In this document: one piece after another, positions 7,339-14,871 of the stretch
Position numbering within the stretch: position 1 is the stretch's first letter
Layout of the letters: every line of letters starts with the position of its first letter
Assembly (NCBI GenBank): GCA_045046905.1
Contig: JASFYU010000133.1
Span: 1 to 26,026, forward strand
Reading direction: 5' to 3'
Origin: JASFYU01 sp045046905
GTDB taxonomy: Bacteria > Bacteroidota > Bacteroidia > Flavobacteriales > Flavobacteriaceae
DNA length: 26,026 bases
Program-made: the position numbers and the translations under genes
Notes under the pieces: generated by a model
The model's input: the letters and a program-made list of their open reading frames with translations, nothing else
Told to the model about the DNA's origin: nothing
Databases searched by the model: none

Positions 7339-7440
7339 ATGGGTAGAAGTACTATCAATACTATAGAAGAAAAAATAGATGAATTACCAGATAATGCTAT
7401 ACAAACACTAACTATTTATTGTCTGGTGGCCAACAAGTAA
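7339..7440 (+). pseudogene. Weak 33-codon ORF, perhaps the start of a lost antitoxin-like protein
   Basis: The frame encodes about 33 residues including IEEKIDELPDNAIQTL, which resembles the N-terminus of DUF2281-type antitoxins (a pattern like EKIxxLPxxxxxEVxDF) and then ends abruptly at TAA 7438-7440. No toxin gene accompanies it. Treat it as a possible remnant only. Confidence 0.2.
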
Positions 7441-7509
7441 AAATGATATAATATTTTCATATATCGATTCGAGGGCAATATATGTTACTTCTTAGTATAC
7501 TGTATTGAA

Positions 7510-7525
7510 AATGTGACTTATGTTA
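7510..7525 (+). promoter_or_regulatory. Shared 16-mer, candidate operator, copy 1
   Basis: AATGTGACTTATGTTA is identical to 18155-18170. It includes an imperfect dyad of the form GTGAC-N4-GTTA(C), like a Crp/Fnr-family half-site pair. It sits between a TTG at 7505-7507 and TACCTTG at 7528-7534, which could be -33 and -7 elements. A terminator follows at 7554, so any transcript would be very short unless it reads through. Confidence 0.4.
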
Positions 7526-7553
7526 TATACCTTGAATTTGTTTGTTTGGTTGG

Positions 7554-7576
7554 AAAGGCTGCTTCGGCAGCCTTTT
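7554..7576 (+). terminator. Rho-independent terminator with a UUCG tetraloop
   Basis: Stem AAAGGCTGC/GCAGCCTTT closed by a TTCG loop, ending in TTTT. No normal-sized gene lies immediately upstream; it may close a short transcript from the candidate promoter at 7505-7534 or the small ORFs before it. Confidence 0.75.
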
Positions 7577-7671
7577 AATTTGTAGCCTAGTTTGATTAAA
7601 GATATTAGCTGTATTTTCTTCGGATGTGATGCTTATTTTCCAATTATCACTAAATGAACTTCTTAAGCAAT

Positions 7672-7790
7672 AAGAATCCCCCTAGGCTCTGCCTCGGGGA
7701 TAGTCGGTTTCAAGAATTTTTTTATTTTCAAGAATCATCTAAACTGTATACAAGTATTAGATCCAACTCAGGGTACTGGTTAATTTAGCA
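7672..7790. repeat. Dispersed hairpin-rich repeat, divergent copy A
   Basis: The left end folds as nested stems ATCCCC/GGGGAT and AGGC/GCCT (7676-7701), the counterpart of CCGAGGCTTGCCTCG in copies E and F. The right end, AGATCCAACTCAGGGT near 7767-7782, is a degenerate version of the AGGTCGAACTCAGGTT tail. It lies about 100 bases upstream of the TPP riboswitch. Confidence 0.55.
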
Positions 7791-7894
7791 TAATCGGGTT
7801 CAAGAAGTTTTGTATTGTCGCAGTCTTGAAATAAAACCCTTTTTATCAACTATTATTTTGTAGATATAATTATCCTGTTCTATCTTTACCACCA

Positions 7895-7970
7895 TCTCAA
7901 AAGGGGTGCTTGTTAAGGCAGGCTGAGATTATACCCAATGAACCTGGGCGGGTAATGCTGCCAAGGGAGG
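7895..7970 (+). promoter_or_regulatory. TPP riboswitch (thi box) controlling the TonB-dependent receptor
   Basis: The conserved aptamer blocks occur in order: GGGGTGC (7903-7909), GGCTGAGATTATACCC (7920-7935), GAACCTG (7940-7946), GGGTAATG (7950-7957) and AAGGGAGG (7963-7970). This matches the thiamine pyrophosphate aptamer consensus closely. The start codon of the receptor is about 110 bases downstream. A GGCGA/TCGCC hairpin follows directly (7969-7981) but lacks a T-run, so the mode of control (termination or start-site occlusion) is not clear. Confidence 0.95.
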
Positions 7971-8078
7971 CGATAATCGCCATTAGGTTATTTATACGTG
8001 TATCCGTGAATTTTCAGGAACACAAAAATCAAGTACTAACAAGAATAATAGCCCCTTTTATTCGTAACATTTTTACGA

Positions 8079-10292
8079 ATGAAAACTATTTTCACAACAT
8101 TGGGCCTTGTCGGCCTGAGCATGGGCATATCTGCCCAAGAACAACAATCGGATTCCTTAGCAGCTAAAAAAATTATCTTAGATGAGGTTTTGGTATCCGC
8201 TATTCGGGTAACCAATGAATCTCCAGTAACATTTTCAAACCTTACAAAAGAGGCGTTTGCCAGCCGAAATTTAGGACAAGACATTCCCATTCTTATGAAT
8301 TTTTTACCGGGAGTGGTCACCACAACAGACGCAGGTGCAGGGGTCGGCTACACGAGTATACGTGTTCGCGGTAGCGATGCGACCCGAGTGAATGTCACCA
8401 TCAACGGCATTCCGTATAATGATGCCGAGTCTCAGGGTACTTTTTGGGTAAATATGCCCGATTTTGCATCCTCGATAGAGAGCGTGCAATTACAGCGAGG
8501 TGTAGGCACATCAACTAATGGGTCCAGTGCTTTTGGAGCAAGTCTTAATCTTTTGACCGATGCAGTTTCTGATAAAGCCTATGTGCAAATTTCTTCTTCA
8601 ATAGGAAGCTACAATACATTGAGGAACAATATTAAGTTTAGCACCGGCTTGCTCAATGAGCATATTGAGGTTTCTGGTCGATTATCACGAATAGCATCTG
8701 ATGGGTATATAGATAGGGCTTCTTCTAAACTACAATCCTATTTCTTGCAGGGGGCGTATAAGAGTGAGAATACCTTGGTAAAAGCATTGCTTTTTGGAGG
8801 ACATGAAATCACATACCAAGCGTGGTATGGTACCCCATTGGCTAGAATAAATAATGATCAGGCAGGAATAGAACAGTTTATTTCAGAAAATTTTCTTTCT
8901 GATGCAGAGGCCGATAATCTGCGTAATTCTGATAGGCGATATAATTATTATACCTATGAAAATGAAGAAGACAATTACAAACAAGACCATGCCCAATTAC
9001 TTTGGAACCAGAAAATTTCAGAAAATTGGAGTACCAATATTGCCTTACATTACACAAATGGCAGAGGATATTTTGAGCAATATAAGGTAGAAGATGATTT
9101 TGCTACCTATGGTTTTACACCTATAAATGTTGATGGCGAAGAAGTAAATACCACAGATTTAATTCGCCGTCGTTGGTTAGACAATGATTTTTACGGCACC
9201 GTTTTTTCGGCGAATTACACCGATAAAAAAGTGAACCTATTCTTAGGTGGAGGATGGAACACCTATGAAGGTGCCCACTTTGGAGAAGTTATTTGGGCCC
9301 GTTTTGCTAGTAATAGTACTATAAGAGATAGGTACTATGATAATGATTCAAAGAAAACGGACTTTAATTTATATGCCAAAGTCAATTATAAATTGAATAA
9401 ACAATGGAGCTTGTTCGGAGATCTACAGTATAGAACAGTAGGGTATAGTGCCAATGGCGCAGATACAGGATTGGTCGACGACACTTTTAATTTCTTTAAT
9501 CCTAAAGCAGGTATTGTCTATGATGTAAACAAAAACAACAACTTCTATTTTTCCTATGCCGTGGCGAATCGTGAACCCAACAGAAATGATTATAAAAATG
9601 GAAGCCCCAAACCCGAAAAATTGAATGATTTTGAGTTGGGATGGCGTTTTGTTTCTCCCAATATTCAACTAAACGCCAATATGTACTATATGAGTTATAA
9701 GGACCAATTGGTGTTGACAGGTGAGTTGAATGATGTTGGCGCTCCTCTAAGAGAAAATATTGGTGATAGTTACAGAATGGGATTGGAAATTGATGCCAAT
9801 GTGCAGTTGGGGAACAAATTTGTTTGGAGACCCAATATTGCTTTGAGTACTAACAAAAATCTAGATTTTGTATTTCAGCGTGATGGGGTTCTTCAAGATT
9901 TGGGAAATACGAATATTGCATTCTCTCCTCGTATAGTTGTGGGTAATATAGTGGCCTATTCTCCCCAGGAAAATGTACAGCTGTCTTTATTGACCAAGTT
10001 TGTGGGTAAACAATATATGGGCAATATAGATGCTAAAGCCTCGGTATTGGAGGCGTATTCACAAACTGATTTTAATGTGCAGTATGTAATTGAAACAAAT
10101 TCATTTATAAAGAGTATTGTGCTATTTGGCTTAATAAACAATATATTTAATAAAGAATATGTATCCAACGGGTATTTTTTCACCTATGACGATACATGGT
10201 CTGTTGCCGACCAAACAACAACGATTGAAGGTGCGGGCTATTACCCGCAGGCAGGAACCAACTTTTTGTTGGGAGCCACTTTTAATTTTTAG
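8079..10292 (+). CDS. TonB-dependent outer-membrane receptor, predicted thiamine (or thiamine-precursor) importer
   Basis: The 737-residue protein has a signal peptide (about 1-19, ending SAQ), a likely TonB box ILDEVLVSA (about 33-41), a plug domain (about 45-160) with VRVRG-like SIRVRGSDATRVNVTINGIP, and a long beta-barrel ending in the aromatic GATFNF as outer-membrane proteins do. There is no N-terminal carboxypeptidase-like extension, so it is not a SusC-type receptor. Sequence alone would suggest a siderophore or vitamin receptor; the TPP riboswitch in its leader points to thiamine or a precursor, as predicted in the literature for TPP-regulated Bacteroidetes receptors. Import would use the TonB-ExbBD system and feed the PnuT-type transporter. 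There is no clear Shine-Dalgarno sequence. A terminator follows 15 bases after the stop. Confidence 0.9.
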   Translation: MKTIFTTLGLVGLSMGISAQEQQSDSLAAKKIILDEVLVSAIRVTNESPVTFSNLTKEAFASRNLGQDIPILMNFLPGVVTTTDAGAGVGYTSIRVRGSDATRVNVTINGIPYNDAESQGTFWVNMPDFASSIESVQLQRGVGTSTNGSSAFGASLNLLTDAVSDKAYVQISSSIGSYNTLRNNIKFSTGLLNEHIEVSGRLSRIASDGYIDRASSKLQSYFLQGAYKSENTLVKALLFGGHEITYQAWYGTPLARINNDQAGIEQFISENFLSDAEADNLRNSDRRYNYYTYENEEDNYKQDHAQLLWNQKISENWSTNIALHYTNGRGYFEQYKVEDDFATYGFTPINVDGEEVNTTDLIRRRWLDNDFYGTVFSANYTDKKVNLFLGGGWNTYEGAHFGEVIWARFASNSTIRDRYYDNDSKKTDFNLYAKVNYKLNKQWSLFGDLQYRTVGYSANGADTGLVDDTFNFFNPKAGIVYDVNKNNNFYFSYAVANREPNRNDYKNGSPKPEKLNDFELGWRFVSPNIQLNANMYYMSYKDQLVLTGELNDVGAPLRENIGDSYRMGLEIDANVQLGNKFVWRPNIALSTNKNLDFVFQRDGVLQDLGNTNIAFSPRIVVGNIVAYSPQENVQLSLLTKFVGKQYMGNIDAKASVLEAYSQTDFNVQYVIETNSFIKSIVLFGLINNIFNKEYVSNGYFFTYDDTWSVADQTTTIEGAGYYPQAGTNFLLGATFNF

Positions 10293-10307
10293 AGTACGTA
10301 CTTGTTT

Positions 10308-10344
10308 AAAAATGACCCCGCAATTTTGCGGGCCATTTTTTAAT
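10308..10344 (+). terminator. Rho-independent terminator after the TonB-dependent receptor
   Basis: A stem built on CCCGCA/TGCGGG and extended by AAAATG/CATTTT, followed by a T-run. The near-symmetric A and T flanks mean it could work in both directions. Confidence 0.85.
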
Positions 10345-10457
10345 AACGGATTTAATAATAGGGCCTTTTACGAAATTCTGACTTTGAGTTAGTCTTTAAT
10401 TGGTTTTTTATAGGAAAATCTTCGATGAAAAAATGTAAAGCCAAATTTTGGCTAATG

Positions 10458-10477
10458 TAAAAAGCGACTGGTCGCTA
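10458..10477 (-). terminator. Terminator hairpin overlapping the aldo/keto reductase stop codon
   Basis: On the minus strand the stop TAG runs straight into AGCGACCAGTCGCT followed by five T. The stem (5-6 bp) shares bases with the stop codon. A second inverted repeat, AGCCAAA/TTTGGCT, lies at about 10439-10453. Confidence 0.55.
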
Positions 10478-11461
10478 CCATAATTGATGCACATAAGGTT
10501 TAATATACATCTCGTAAATCGTATCTACAGCTTTACATTGTTGATCACTTAATGAATCTAAATCCATGGCTGTACTATTCGAACGTAAATGTTCTTTTTT
10601 AGAGGCACCAGGTATGATACAGCTTATTTCAGGGGCATCAAGAATCCACCGTAATGCTATAGGGGCTAGGTTTTTGGTATCTGGGAAAATGGCTTTTAAT
10701 TCTTCCACGGCTTTTAAGCCTATATCATAAGGAATACCTGAGAACGTCTCTCCCTTGTCAAAAGCAGCGCCTTCACGGTTAAAGAAACGGTGGTCTTCTT
10801 TGTCAAATTTAGTATCGGAAGAGAATTTACCTGTGAGCAAGCCACTCGCTAAAGGAACACGAACAATAAGACCTATATCTTTTTTTGCAGCTTCTGCAAA
10901 GAAATGTTCTTTTGGGCGTTGACGAAACATATTATAAATAATCTGTACCGTGGTTACGTTGGTAAATTCAATACCTTTCAAAGCCTCTTCGACCTTTTCT
11001 ACACTAATACCCAAGTTTTTTATTTTCCCTTCGTCTTTTAACCTATCGAAAAGCTCAAAAATCTCAGGGCGATAGTATACCTCTGCCGGTGGGCAATGCA
11101 ATTGGATAAGGTCTAAACACTCCAAACCCGTATTTCTTAGGCTATCCTCTACAAATTTTCGCAGTAGCTGTGGGGTATAATTTTCATTTATATGCGGATT
11201 TATCTGCCTTCCGCATTTAGTTGCGACAATTATTTCTTCAGTTCTAGAACGTACTATACGGCCTACGACCGCTTCACTTAATCCGGCCTCATAAACATCG
11301 GCAGTATCAATAAAATTAATACCAGAGTCGATGGCCTCATTGATGATTTTTTCTGCCAATGCATTATCGAAGCCAGAACCCCATTTTCCGCCTACCTGCC
11401 ATGTGCCAAGAGATATTTCAGAAATATTTAAATTTGTTTTGCCTAGTCTTCTATAGTTCAT
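10475..11461 (-). CDS. Aldo/keto reductase
   Basis: This 328-residue cytoplasmic NADPH-dependent oxidoreductase has the catalytic tetrad of the superfamily: D52 and Y57 (in DTADVYEAG), K82 (VATKCG) and H122 (IQLHCPP). The last part, EISCIIPGASKKEHLRSN (about 282-299), is the cofactor phosphate-binding region. The N-terminus MNYRRLGKTNLNISEISLGT is characteristic of the YajO/Tas-like branch. The physiological carbonyl substrate cannot be told from sequence. It lies 10 bp downstream of the Rieske-like lipoprotein gene on the same strand, so the two are probably co-transcribed. Confidence 0.92.
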   Translation of the reverse strand: MNYRRLGKTNLNISEISLGTWQVGGKWGSGFDNALAEKIINEAIDSGINFIDTADVYEAGLSEAVVGRIVRSRTEEIIVATKCGRQINPHINENYTPQLLRKFVEDSLRNTGLECLDLIQLHCPPAEVYYRPEIFELFDRLKDEGKIKNLGISVEKVEEALKGIEFTNVTTVQIIYNMFRQRPKEHFFAEAAKKDIGLIVRVPLASGLLTGKFSSDTKFDKEDHRFFNREGAAFDKGETFSGIPYDIGLKAVEELKAIFPDTKNLAPIALRWILDAPEISCIIPGASKKEHLRSNSTAMDLDSLSDQQCKAVDTIYEMYIKPYVHQLW

Positions 11462-11471
11462 TTTGAGTTGA

Positions 11472-11909
11472 TTAATTAAAAACCACCACTACGTTTCCGC
11501 TAAAAGAAGTTCTGTATTCCAGCATATCAAAATACCGGTTGCCGTCATCGGGGCGGTTCAATAGTTGGCCTGTAAACAGGCTGTATTCATAATCTTCACA
11601 GGAGCAGGTCGCCGTTTGCCCCTTAAGAGTCATAATTGAACAGTCGTTGGGCGCATGATTGGGGCAACTTACTTCAAAGGCCCTAAATTGATTAAAGCCG
11701 CTGTTTATCACAAAAACACCACGTGTACCCAGACTTTGGTTCGTGATTTTGACGGCACTTCCAGTATTGGTGAGAGGGCTGTACAAGGGTAAATTGAGAT
11801 TAAGGTCGAAACGGAAACCGATTTCTTGTAGGAAGGGGTTTCTGTTGGTTTGGTCTTTATTGCACGATATTAGAAAAACCAATAGGAGTGTACTGCAAAT
11901 GAGCTTCAT
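11472..11909 (-). CDS. Rieske-like lipoprotein with altered iron-sulfur ligands
   Basis: Starting at the ATG at 11909 gives 145 residues with a lipoprotein signal (lipobox LISC, lipidated C16). I preferred this to the longer in-frame start at 12008, which would put a non-signal sequence of 33 residues ahead of a perfect signal peptide. The rest resembles a Rieske fold: CPNH (82-85), then CSC (102-104) and YSLFTGQLL (109-117), which normally follows the second cluster-binding motif. The canonical pattern C-x-H ... C-x-x-H is not met: the first motif has an extra residue and the second reads CSCEDY without His. It may bind the cluster differently or have lost it. It is envelope-anchored, divergent from greA, and probably in an operon with the aldo/keto reductase. 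Confidence 0.65.
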   Translation of the reverse strand: MKLICSTLLLVFLISCNKDQTNRNPFLQEIGFRFDLNLNLPLYSPLTNTGSAVKITNQSLGTRGVFVINSGFNQFRAFEVSCPNHAPNDCSIMTLKGQTATCSCEDYEYSLFTGQLLNRPDDGNRYFDMLEYRTSFSGNVVVVFN

Positions 11910-11958
11910 ATAGGATGTTGAATTAAGAAAACTTAAACAAAAGTGAGCAAAAAATATG

Positions 11959-11966
11959 TATATTTG
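11959..11966 (+). promoter_or_regulatory. Candidate -7 promoter box for greA
   Basis: TATATTTG matches the Bacteroidetes TAnnTTTG consensus 78 bases upstream of the greA start codon. A good -33 TTG is not visible at the standard distance. The greA start itself is supported by a clear GAGGAAG ribosome-binding site. Confidence 0.4.
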
Positions 11967-12043
11967 CGTTAAATCCTCTCTAAAAAAACGGTGCAAAGCA
12001 CAGTTCATGTAGGGGATTTTTCTATTTATTAAACGAGGAAGTT

Positions 12044-12520
12044 ATGAGTAACGTATCCTATTACACAGCAGAAGGGTTAAAAAAACTACGAGAAGAGCTT
12101 GATTATTTTCGTGATATAAAACGTCCGAAAGCTTCACAGGACATAGCTGAAGCCCGGGATAAGGGTGATTTGTCAGAAAACGCCGAATACGATGCGGCCA
12201 AGGAGGCCCAAGGCCTATTGGAAATGAAAATATCAAAAATGGAGGGGGTTTTGTCCAATGCCAGATTGATTGATGAATCTCAGTTAGACACTTCAAAAGT
12301 ATTGGTGTTATCGACGGTAAAATTAAAGAACCACAATAATGGTATGGAGATGGAGTATACCTTGGTCGCTGAAAGTGAGGCCGATTTGAGTACCGGAAAA
12401 ATTTCGGTCAATTCTCCTATTGGTAAAGGTCTTTTGGGGAAAGAAGTCGGTGATACCGCAGAAATTTCCGTGCCCAACGGCACCTTGAAATTTGATGTTT
12501 TAGAGATTTCTAGGTCTTAA
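12044..12520 (+). CDS. greA: Transcription elongation factor GreA
   Basis: GreA enters the RNA polymerase secondary channel and stimulates cleavage of backtracked transcripts. The 158-residue length is standard. The N-terminal coiled coil (about 10-75) carries the tip motif GDLSENAEYDAAKEAQ (41-56) with the catalytic acidic residues D42 and E45. The C-terminal FKBP-like domain includes SPIGKGLLGKEVGD (about 125-138) and ends in FDVLEISRS. The ATG has a good Shine-Dalgarno, GAGGAAG, which is unusual in this window. It is a single-gene unit with its own terminator. Confidence 0.97.
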   Translation: MSNVSYYTAEGLKKLREELDYFRDIKRPKASQDIAEARDKGDLSENAEYDAAKEAQGLLEMKISKMEGVLSNARLIDESQLDTSKVLVLSTVKLKNHNNGMEMEYTLVAESEADLSTGKISVNSPIGKGLLGKEVGDTAEISVPNGTLKFDVLEISRS

Positions 12521-12543
12521 TATAGTACATATAAAGAAGTTAG

Positions 12544-12569
12544 AACCCATCAATTTTGATGGGTTTTTT
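12544..12569 (+). terminator. Rho-independent terminator of greA
   Basis: Perfect 9-bp stem AACCCATCA/TGATGGGTT with a 4-base loop and six T. Confidence 0.9.
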
Positions 12570-12574
12570 GTTTT

Positions 12575-12714
12575 ATTCCCACCAGTGGGTTTAACCTGCC
12601 TATGCTGGCAGGCAGGTGCCCTGCGATGCCCGCCCGCTTATGAAGAGGCCTTGCATTGAAATGTTAAACTTTGTTTCCTTTTAATACCTCGTATGCGCGC
12701 ATCGAGGTAGTTTA
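12575..12714. repeat. Dispersed hairpin-rich repeat, copy B
   Basis: This 140-bp element is closely similar to copy C (13493-13636): both begin ATTCCCACCA, continue with GGGTTTAACCTGCCTATG, share CTTGCATYGAAATGTTAAA and TTCCTTTTAAT, and end in ...TAGTTT. The right end folds into a strong hairpin, TACCTCG (12685-12691) with CGAGGTA (12703-12709), with the self-complementary ATGCGCGCAT between them. It fills the space between the greA terminator and the HIT gene. No ORF lies within it. Confidence 0.8.
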
Positions 12715-12744
12715 TGTATATTTATCAAGATATAAAGAACTTAT

Positions 12745-13137
12745 ATGTCAACCATTTTCACCAAAATAATCAAAGGAGAAATTCCCTGTTATAAAATAGC
12801 GGAGGACGATGATTTCTTTGCTTTTTTAGATGTCAACCCTAATGCTGAGGGGCATACGTTATGTGTTCCTAAAAAGGAGGTCGATAAAATCACGGATCTA
12901 GACGAGAAGACCTATATGGGCCTAATGGCCTTTTCGCGAAAAGTGGGCATGGCCATTGAAAAAACTATCGATTGTAAGCGCGTGGGAATAACGGTAATCG
13001 GCTTAGAGGTGCCGCACGTACATGTGCATTTAATTCCTCTAAATAGCATGCAGGACGCCACTTTTCAAAATAAAATAGCACTTGAAGAAGATGAGTTTTT
13101 AGAAATAGCCGAGAAGATCCGTTCTAAAATCGAATAA
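12745..13137 (+). CDS. HIT family protein (Hint-like nucleotide phosphoramidase)
   Basis: This 130-residue cytoplasmic HIT protein is of the Hint branch, which hydrolyses adenosine phosphoramidates and related nucleotides. The catalytic triad is HVHVH (H91, H93, H95) in VPHVHVHLIPL; the N-terminus IFTKIIKGEIPCYKIAEDD and the FAFLDVNPNAEGHTLCVPK segment (25-43) are typical of the branch. A zinc site cannot be confirmed. The physiological substrate is unknown. Its 3' end overlaps the convergent zinc-ribbon gene by 14 bp. Repeat B lies just upstream and could carry or disturb its promoter. Confidence 0.95.
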   Translation: MSTIFTKIIKGEIPCYKIAEDDDFFAFLDVNPNAEGHTLCVPKKEVDKITDLDEKTYMGLMAFSRKVGMAIEKTIDCKRVGITVIGLEVPHVHVHLIPLNSMQDATFQNKIALEEDEFLEIAEKIRSKIE

Positions 13138-13480
13138 TACCTTCAATATACGCATAGGCCCCGGCTCCTACTAGGGCAATCAACAATAGCAGTAACACAT
13201 AAAACAAGCTAGTAAATCGTAGCGATGCCTTTTCTGGGATTGCCAGTTTTTGGTTATACTCGAATATTCGCTCAATATCTTCCGTCCACCGTTCTGGGTA
13301 GATTATAGAATCACAGGTATTGCATTTAATCTGGTGCGTTACCTTGTTGGTAACCCTGTGGAAGAGTTTGCTATAGTTATGTTTTTGATAAAAGCTAATC
13401 CTCATGTCTTGCTTAAAACATTCGGGGCAATTGTTGGTCAGATCCGCCTCTTTGATGAGCTCTATTCTTTCCTGTGTCAT
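13124..13480 (-). CDS. Zinc-ribbon protein with a C-terminal membrane anchor, function unknown
   Basis: The 118-residue product has two CxxC pairs, CPEC (18-21) and CNTC (53-56), likely forming one zinc ribbon. A single hydrophobic helix (about 88-110, LFYVLLLLLIALVGAGAYAY) follows and the protein ends a few residues later, so it is a tail-anchored inner-membrane protein with its zinc domain in the cytoplasm. I recognise no named family. The gene converges on the HIT gene with a 14-bp overlap and is flanked upstream by repeat C. Confidence 0.75.
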   Translation of the reverse strand: MTQERIELIKEADLTNNCPECFKQDMRISFYQKHNYSKLFHRVTNKVTHQIKCNTCDSIIYPERWTEDIERIFEYNQKLAIPEKASLRFTSLFYVLLLLLIALVGAGAYAYIEGIIRF

Positions 13481-13492
13481 ACCTAAGTTTTT

Positions 13493-13636
13493 ATTCCCAC
13501 CAATGGGTTTAACCTGCCTATGCCAGCAGGCCTACCGACGGGAAAGGCAGGCTTGCATCGAAATGTTAAAGTTTGTTCCTTTTAATGCCTCGCGGGCCTG
13601 CCTGTCGGCAAAGGCATGCATGCCTCGAGTTAGTTT
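13493..13636. repeat. Dispersed hairpin-rich repeat, copy C
   Basis: Sister of copy B, sharing both ends and the central GAAATGTTAAA...TTCCTTTTAAT block, but with different GC-rich palindromic insertions (for example GCAGGC/GCCTGC and GCATGCATGC). Its right end, CGAGTTAGTTT, contains the stop codon (TAA on the minus strand, 13630-13632) of the histidine kinase gene. Confidence 0.8.
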
Positions 13637-14775
13637 GCTCTTAAAGATATCTGCATTATGGTGCCTTGTTTGCTTGACGAATGCACTTTTATTTTTCCTT
13701 TATGATACTCTTCGATAATTCTTTTGACAAGTGATAGACCCAGGCCCCAACCCCTTTTCTTCGAAGTTACCCCAGGGTTGAAAATGCTCTGATAGTTGCT
13801 TTTTGGTATGCCATGCCCTGTATCGGAGACCAAAATGTTTACAAAGTTGCCATCGCGTATTATTTCAATGACTATGCTTCCTTTCCCTTTCATGGCATCT
13901 ATGCCGTTTTTTACCAAATTTTCAATGGTCCAGTGATAAAGAGATGGGTTGAGCATAACAGAAAAACTTTCTATCTTAGAGTCGAACGAAAAATATATTA
14001 GTTTAGAGCTTCGCAGTTTAAGGTATTCATAGGCGTCTTTGGTCTCTTTAACAATATCATGAACCTTGAGTTTGGGTGACGAACCAATTTTAGAAAACCG
14101 TTCGGTAATGGTTTCAAGACGTGAAATATCCTTATCGATTTCCTTGGTAATTTCTGGGTTAATATTTTCTGCTTTAAGGAGTTCATTCCACCCCAAGAGC
14201 GAAGAAAGTGGGGTGCCGATTTGATGAGCGGTTTCCTTTGCCATTCCTGCCCAGAGCTTGTTTTGTTCAGAGGCCTTATTCGTTTTGAAGAAAAAGAAAA
14301 TTACCGCCCCGAATAGGAAAATAATAAGCAATAGTGCCAGAGGATAATATTTTAATTTATTCAACACTCCAGAATTCCCATAATACAGGGTGGCGAGGTT
14401 CTCTTGCCCATCGCTAATCAATATCGGTGTGTTCTCATTCTGAAACTTTTGAATTTGTTTTCGAATATAAATTGAATCACCGGAACGGTCTAGGGGTATA
14501 TTATTTGTTTTTATAGAACCGTCTTTATTGACCAATATCATGGGGGTAGAGGTATTGTTCTGAAAAACCTTTAAGTGTAGGTTACCAAGGTCAGCATCGG
14601 CCGATAAAGAAAGAAATTCAGATTGTGCACTTGCCCAAATCTCCATTTTAAGTCGTTCCTCTTCCTTGAATTTCTTAAAGAAGCTATTGGTGTTCCATAA
14701 AATAAGGCTTACGATAACAAAAGACGCTATCAATAGAATAATGTTCGAACTTTTGTTTTTGACGCTAAGATTCAT
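13630..14775 (-). CDS. Membrane-bound sensor histidine kinase
   Basis: The 381-residue protein has two membrane segments (about 12-30 and 144-163) around a roughly 110-residue periplasmic sensor region, then a cytoplasmic kinase. The phospho-acceptor is H184 in GMAKETAHQIGTPL. ATPase boxes are the N box NLVKNGIDAM (about 290-299), G1 DTGHGIP (about 322-328) and G2 GWGLGLSLVK (about 347-356). There is no HAMP domain and no response-regulator gene next to it, so it is an orphan kinase here. The signal sensed is unknown. The stop codon lies in the edge of repeat C, so the last residues may have been changed when the repeat inserted. Confidence 0.92.
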   Translation of the reverse strand: MNLSVKNKSSNIILLIASFVIVSLILWNTNSFFKKFKEEERLKMEIWASAQSEFLSLSADADLGNLHLKVFQNNTSTPMILVNKDGSIKTNNIPLDRSGDSIYIRKQIQKFQNENTPILISDGQENLATLYYGNSGVLNKLKYYPLALLLIIFLFGAVIFFFFKTNKASEQNKLWAGMAKETAHQIGTPLSSLLGWNELLKAENINPEITKEIDKDISRLETITERFSKIGSSPKLKVHDIVKETKDAYEYLKLRSSKLIYFSFDSKIESFSVMLNPSLYHWTIENLVKNGIDAMKGKGSIVIEIIRDGNFVNILVSDTGHGIPKSNYQSIFNPGVTSKKRGWGLGLSLVKRIIEEYHKGKIKVHSSSKQGTIMQISLRAN

Positions 14776-14871
14776 TCAAATAGTTTCTTAATCTTAAAGA
14801 TAACGCAAAATGCCATAAAATGGTGTGTGATATAAGATATGAAGACAATTTTCCTACCTTTATATTGTGGT

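Larger units (their letters stand above)
7038..7671. other. Gene-poor stretch between the transport operon and the receptor
   Basis: This part of the 1.1-kb gap (6985-8078) holds no gene of normal size. It contains an inverted repeat TGGGTCT/AGACCCA (7067-7089), a 48-codon ORF (7120-7266), a palindrome GTAACAA/TTGTTAC (7271-7293), a weak 33-codon ORF (7339-7440), the shared 16-mer (7510-7525) and a UUCG-loop terminator (7554-7576). The rest looks like decayed sequence. Confidence 0.5.

Noticed and set aside
7910..8167. An 85-codon open frame on the plus strand ahead of the receptor
   Set aside because: Its first third translates the TPP aptamer and its end overlaps the receptor's signal peptide in another frame.
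11910..12008. Longer start for the Rieske-like lipoprotein
   Set aside because: It would bury a perfect lipoprotein signal peptide 33 residues inside the protein.
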